Source: Candidatus Thorarchaeota archaeon MP11T_1
Lineage (GTDB): Archaea; Asgardarchaeota; Thorarchaeia; Thorarchaeales; Thorarchaeaceae
Assembly: GCA_002825515.1 (NCBI GenBank)
Contig: PJET01000226.1
Coordinates: 1 to 6,374, forward strand
Direction: 5' to 3'
DNA length: 6,374 nt
The position numbers and the translations under genes were made by a program. The notes under the pieces were generated by a model that was given only the letters and a program-made list of their open reading frames with translations, was not told the origin of the DNA and ran no database searches. Shown one piece after another: positions 5,072 through 6,374 of this stretch (its first letter is position 1; each line of letters begins with the position of its first letter).

Positions 5072-5677
5072 CTATTTCCTTAATCGGGGAATGAACCGGC
5101 CAGTCCTCTTCATATATTCTGAGTAGTCATTTCCAAATGTTTCAAGGAGCATCTGCTCCTCTTTTCTGGCTACAAACGGAAAAGGAATGATGAGAAGTAT
5201 AGTGAAGCCAATAGTGAGGAAGTTGGCAGTCAGTAAAGCAGTACCAAACGAGAACATGTTGAGGATAGTATACATTGGATGACGGACTCGAGCATATGGT
5301 CCATCTGTGATTAACACATGGCTCTCTTTGATCTGTAGACATGCTGAATATTGACGATCCAGTGTTTTGTGAATCCACCAAAGAAAAGGTGTGCTTACGA
5401 GAGCTAAAAGAACGCCAATCCAACGCGCAAATTCTGGGTAGTTGGGTATCTGAGACCATGCAAACCATGGTTGATTGAGCATGTAAAGAATTATTGAAGC
5501 AAAGTATCCAAGGATTGCAAAGCTAATCACTGCCTCAGCCTTTTCAAATTTCCTACGCTCTTCGACTATTTCTGGTTCCCTGCGTTTTGGTTTTACAAAT
5601 CTGTAATACCCTCGGACGCCAAAGAACAATGCATAGAGAAGAACAAAGAGAACCTGATAGAACGTTTCATCAGCCAT
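5072..5677 (-). CDS. Isoprenylcysteine carboxyl methyltransferase-like membrane methyltransferase
   Basis: An integral membrane protein of 201 residues with about five hydrophobic segments, close to usual for the prokaryotic ICMT/PEMT-like family (S-adenosylmethionine-dependent methylation of a membrane-embedded or lipid-like substrate). The family signature is in the C-terminal half: D-G-P-Y-A-R-V-R-H-P-M-Y (125-136), with the R-H-P cofactor motif. After a hydrophobic stretch come K-E-E-Q-M-L-L (172-178), F-G-N-D-Y-S-E-Y (181-188) and R-T-G-R-F-I-P (191-197). The substrate is not known; archaea do not generally have prenylated CAAX proteins. I chose ATG 5677 because GGTGAT lies four bases upstream; a TTG 12 bases further up is in frame. 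It is divergent from the TetR-family gene with a 125-bp spacer, which makes TetR control likely. Confidence 0.85.
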   Translation of the reverse strand: MADETFYQVLFVLLYALFFGVRGYYRFVKPKRREPEIVEERRKFEKAEAVISFAILGYFASIILYMLNQPWFAWSQIPNYPEFARWIGVLLALVSTPFLWWIHKTLDRQYSACLQIKESHVLITDGPYARVRHPMYTILNMFSFGTALLTANFLTIGFTILLIIPFPFVARKEEQMLLETFGNDYSEYMKRTGRFIPRLRK

Positions 5678-5681
5678 CGCA

Positions 5682-5687
5682 ATCACC
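5682..5687 (-). promoter_or_regulatory. Shine-Dalgarno site of the methyltransferase-like gene
   Basis: GGTGAT on the minus strand, complementary to the ATCACC end of archaeal 16S rRNA, four bases before ATG 5677. It fixes this ATG over the in-frame TTG at 5689. Confidence 0.55.
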
Positions 5688-5720
5688 AATTCATCCGCGA
5701 TATTACATACTTGATAGTCA

Positions 5721-5736
5721 GAAAAAATACTAATAA
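5721..5736. promoter_or_regulatory. Overlapping divergent TATA-like sequence
   Basis: GAAAAAATACTAATAA on the plus strand is A/T-rich in both directions. On the minus strand it is centred about 50 bases before the methyltransferase ATG, giving a leader of about 25 bases that includes GGTGAT. On the plus strand it could drive the TetR gene, though TTTTTAA at 5742-5748 is an alternative TATA box for that gene. Confidence 0.35.
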
Positions 5737-5754
5737 GTCACTTTTTAACCTTGT

Positions 5755-5768
5755 TAGTTAAGCAACTA
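5755..5768. promoter_or_regulatory. Candidate TetR operator (small inverted repeat)
   Basis: TAGTT-AAGC-AACTA is a perfect inverted repeat with five-base arms in the divergent spacer, downstream of the TATA-like boxes of the TetR gene. TetR proteins commonly bind such palindromes and repress themselves and the divergent neighbour. It shares the 7-mer TTAACTA (minus strand) with the 19-bp element of the SnoaL and CPBP promoters. The short arms make this tentative. Confidence 0.3.
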
Positions 5769-5802
5769 TGAAAGTTTCCAATCGACTGAGGTTAGAATTG
5801 CA

Positions 5803-6374
5803 ATGCCAAAAGTAGTGCCAGAGTATAAGGAGAAAGCCAAGCGGAGAATCATCGAAGCTGGGGCCCGAGTGTTCACTGAGAGAGGGTATTATGGGACGAG
5901 TATGGAAAATGTTGCAGAGGTATTAGGAGTGAGCAAGGGAGCCATCTATCAATATTTCAAGAGCAAACAACAACTCTTCTTTGAGGTGATTGAATTAATC
6001 TTACAAGCCCAAAAAGATGAGGTGATGTCCATAATTCTCTCCGACAGTCCCATGCGCATAGCATCAGAGGAGTTCTTTGAAACAAGAATCAATAGGGCTC
6101 TTGAATCTCGTTCTTTTGGTTTTGACCTATTTTTTGAAGCAGCAAGAAATGAAGAGCTTAGAATTCGAATGACTGAGATTTATGATAAGAGCTATGTTGA
6201 ACTCATTAGCCAAGTTGAAAGAATGAAGAAGCAGGGCGTCATTAAAAGAGGAGCTGATGTAAGTGTTTTATGGAGAGGTCTAGTTGCTCTGCGTGATGGA
6301 TTAATAAGCTCAGTATTCTTTGGTGCTGATGTATCAGATGCAAAGAAGACCTGGGGAAAGGTATCTACAATACT
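5803..6374 (+). CDS. TetR/AcrR-family transcriptional regulator (3' partial)
   Basis: An open frame from ATG 5803 runs off the right edge, giving 190 residues; TetR proteins are usually about 190-220, so little is missing. The N-terminal DNA-binding domain is typical: I-I-E-A-G-A-R-V-F-T-E-R-G-Y-Y-G-T-S (16-33), then M-E-N-V-A-E-V-L-G-V-S-K-G-A-I-Y-Q-Y-F-K (34-53) as helix-turn-helix. The rest is the helical ligand-binding and dimer domain; its ligand cannot be inferred. GAGGT ends ten bases before the ATG and supports this start. It is divergent from the methyltransferase-like gene, the usual arrangement for local control, and is probably a repressor of that gene and of itself. Confidence 0.92.
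   Translation, partial: MPKVVPEYKEKAKRRIIEAGARVFTERGYYGTSMENVAEVLGVSKGAIYQYFKSKQQLFFEVIELILQAQKDEVMSIILSDSPMRIASEEFFETRINRALESRSFGFDLFFEAARNEELRIRMTEIYDKSYVELISQVERMKKQGVIKRGADVSVLWRGLVALRDGLISSVFFGADVSDAKKTWGKVSTI

Noticed and set aside
5142..5468. A 108-codon minus-strand frame inside the methyltransferase-like gene.
   Set aside because: It lies fully within the conserved R-H-P region of the real gene on the same strand in another frame, with unprotein-like Cys and Ser richness.
5768..5815. A 15-codon frame upstream of and overlapping the TetR start, as a possible regulatory leader peptide.
   Set aside because: It has no Shine-Dalgarno site, lies over the palindrome and probably near the transcription start, and its composition is unremarkable. 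Chance is the likelier explanation.

Overview
The window looks archaeal. Several genes have an A/T-rich TATA-like box about 24-45 nt before the start, with short or absent leaders. Where Shine-Dalgarno sites occur they match the archaeal GGAGGTGAT core. Starts are a mix of ATG and GTG. Together with the protein content (heliorhodopsin, HEAT-repeat protein, CPBP-fold protein, SnoaL-like protein, sequon-rich membrane-anchored protein) this would suit an uncultured archaeon, possibly an Asgard lineage. The lineage is an inference; no marker gene is present. There are no rRNA or tRNA genes, CRISPR arrays or insertion sequences.

Left edge (1-401): the 3' end of an unrecognised plus-strand gene, probably surface-exposed, closed by a hairpin plus T-tract. 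It converges on a run of five minus-strand genes.

Minus-strand block (402-3842), listed in the direction of transcription: a SnoaL/NTF2-like small protein, a DUF6992-like four-helix membrane protein, a heliorhodopsin, a CPBP-fold membrane protein related to CAAX/Rce1 proteases with a degenerate first motif, and a HEAT-repeat protein. Gaps are 47-121 bp and four of the five genes have a recognisable promoter, so this is a neighbourhood rather than one tight operon. A perfect 9-bp hairpin separates heliorhodopsin from the CPBP gene. The SnoaL-like and CPBP genes share a 19-bp promoter element (17 identities) placed directly downstream of their TATA boxes, which suggests a common regulator.

Middle (3843-4306): upstream of the SnoaL promoter lies a decayed plus-strand gene, the C-terminal third or half of a Cys-rich protein. 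It lacks a start and has an in-frame TGA at a position where I recall homologues having tryptophan.

Right part (4307-6374): a GTG-started, membrane-anchored, sequon-rich protein of unknown function converges on an isoprenylcysteine methyltransferase-like membrane methyltransferase. That gene is divergent from a TetR-family regulator, which runs off the right edge. The divergent spacer holds overlapping promoters and a small inverted repeat that could be the TetR operator.

The most notable gene is the heliorhodopsin: all expected retinal-pocket residues are present. Its neighbours (DUF6992-like, CPBP-fold, SnoaL-like) are candidates for functional partners of this light-sensing protein.
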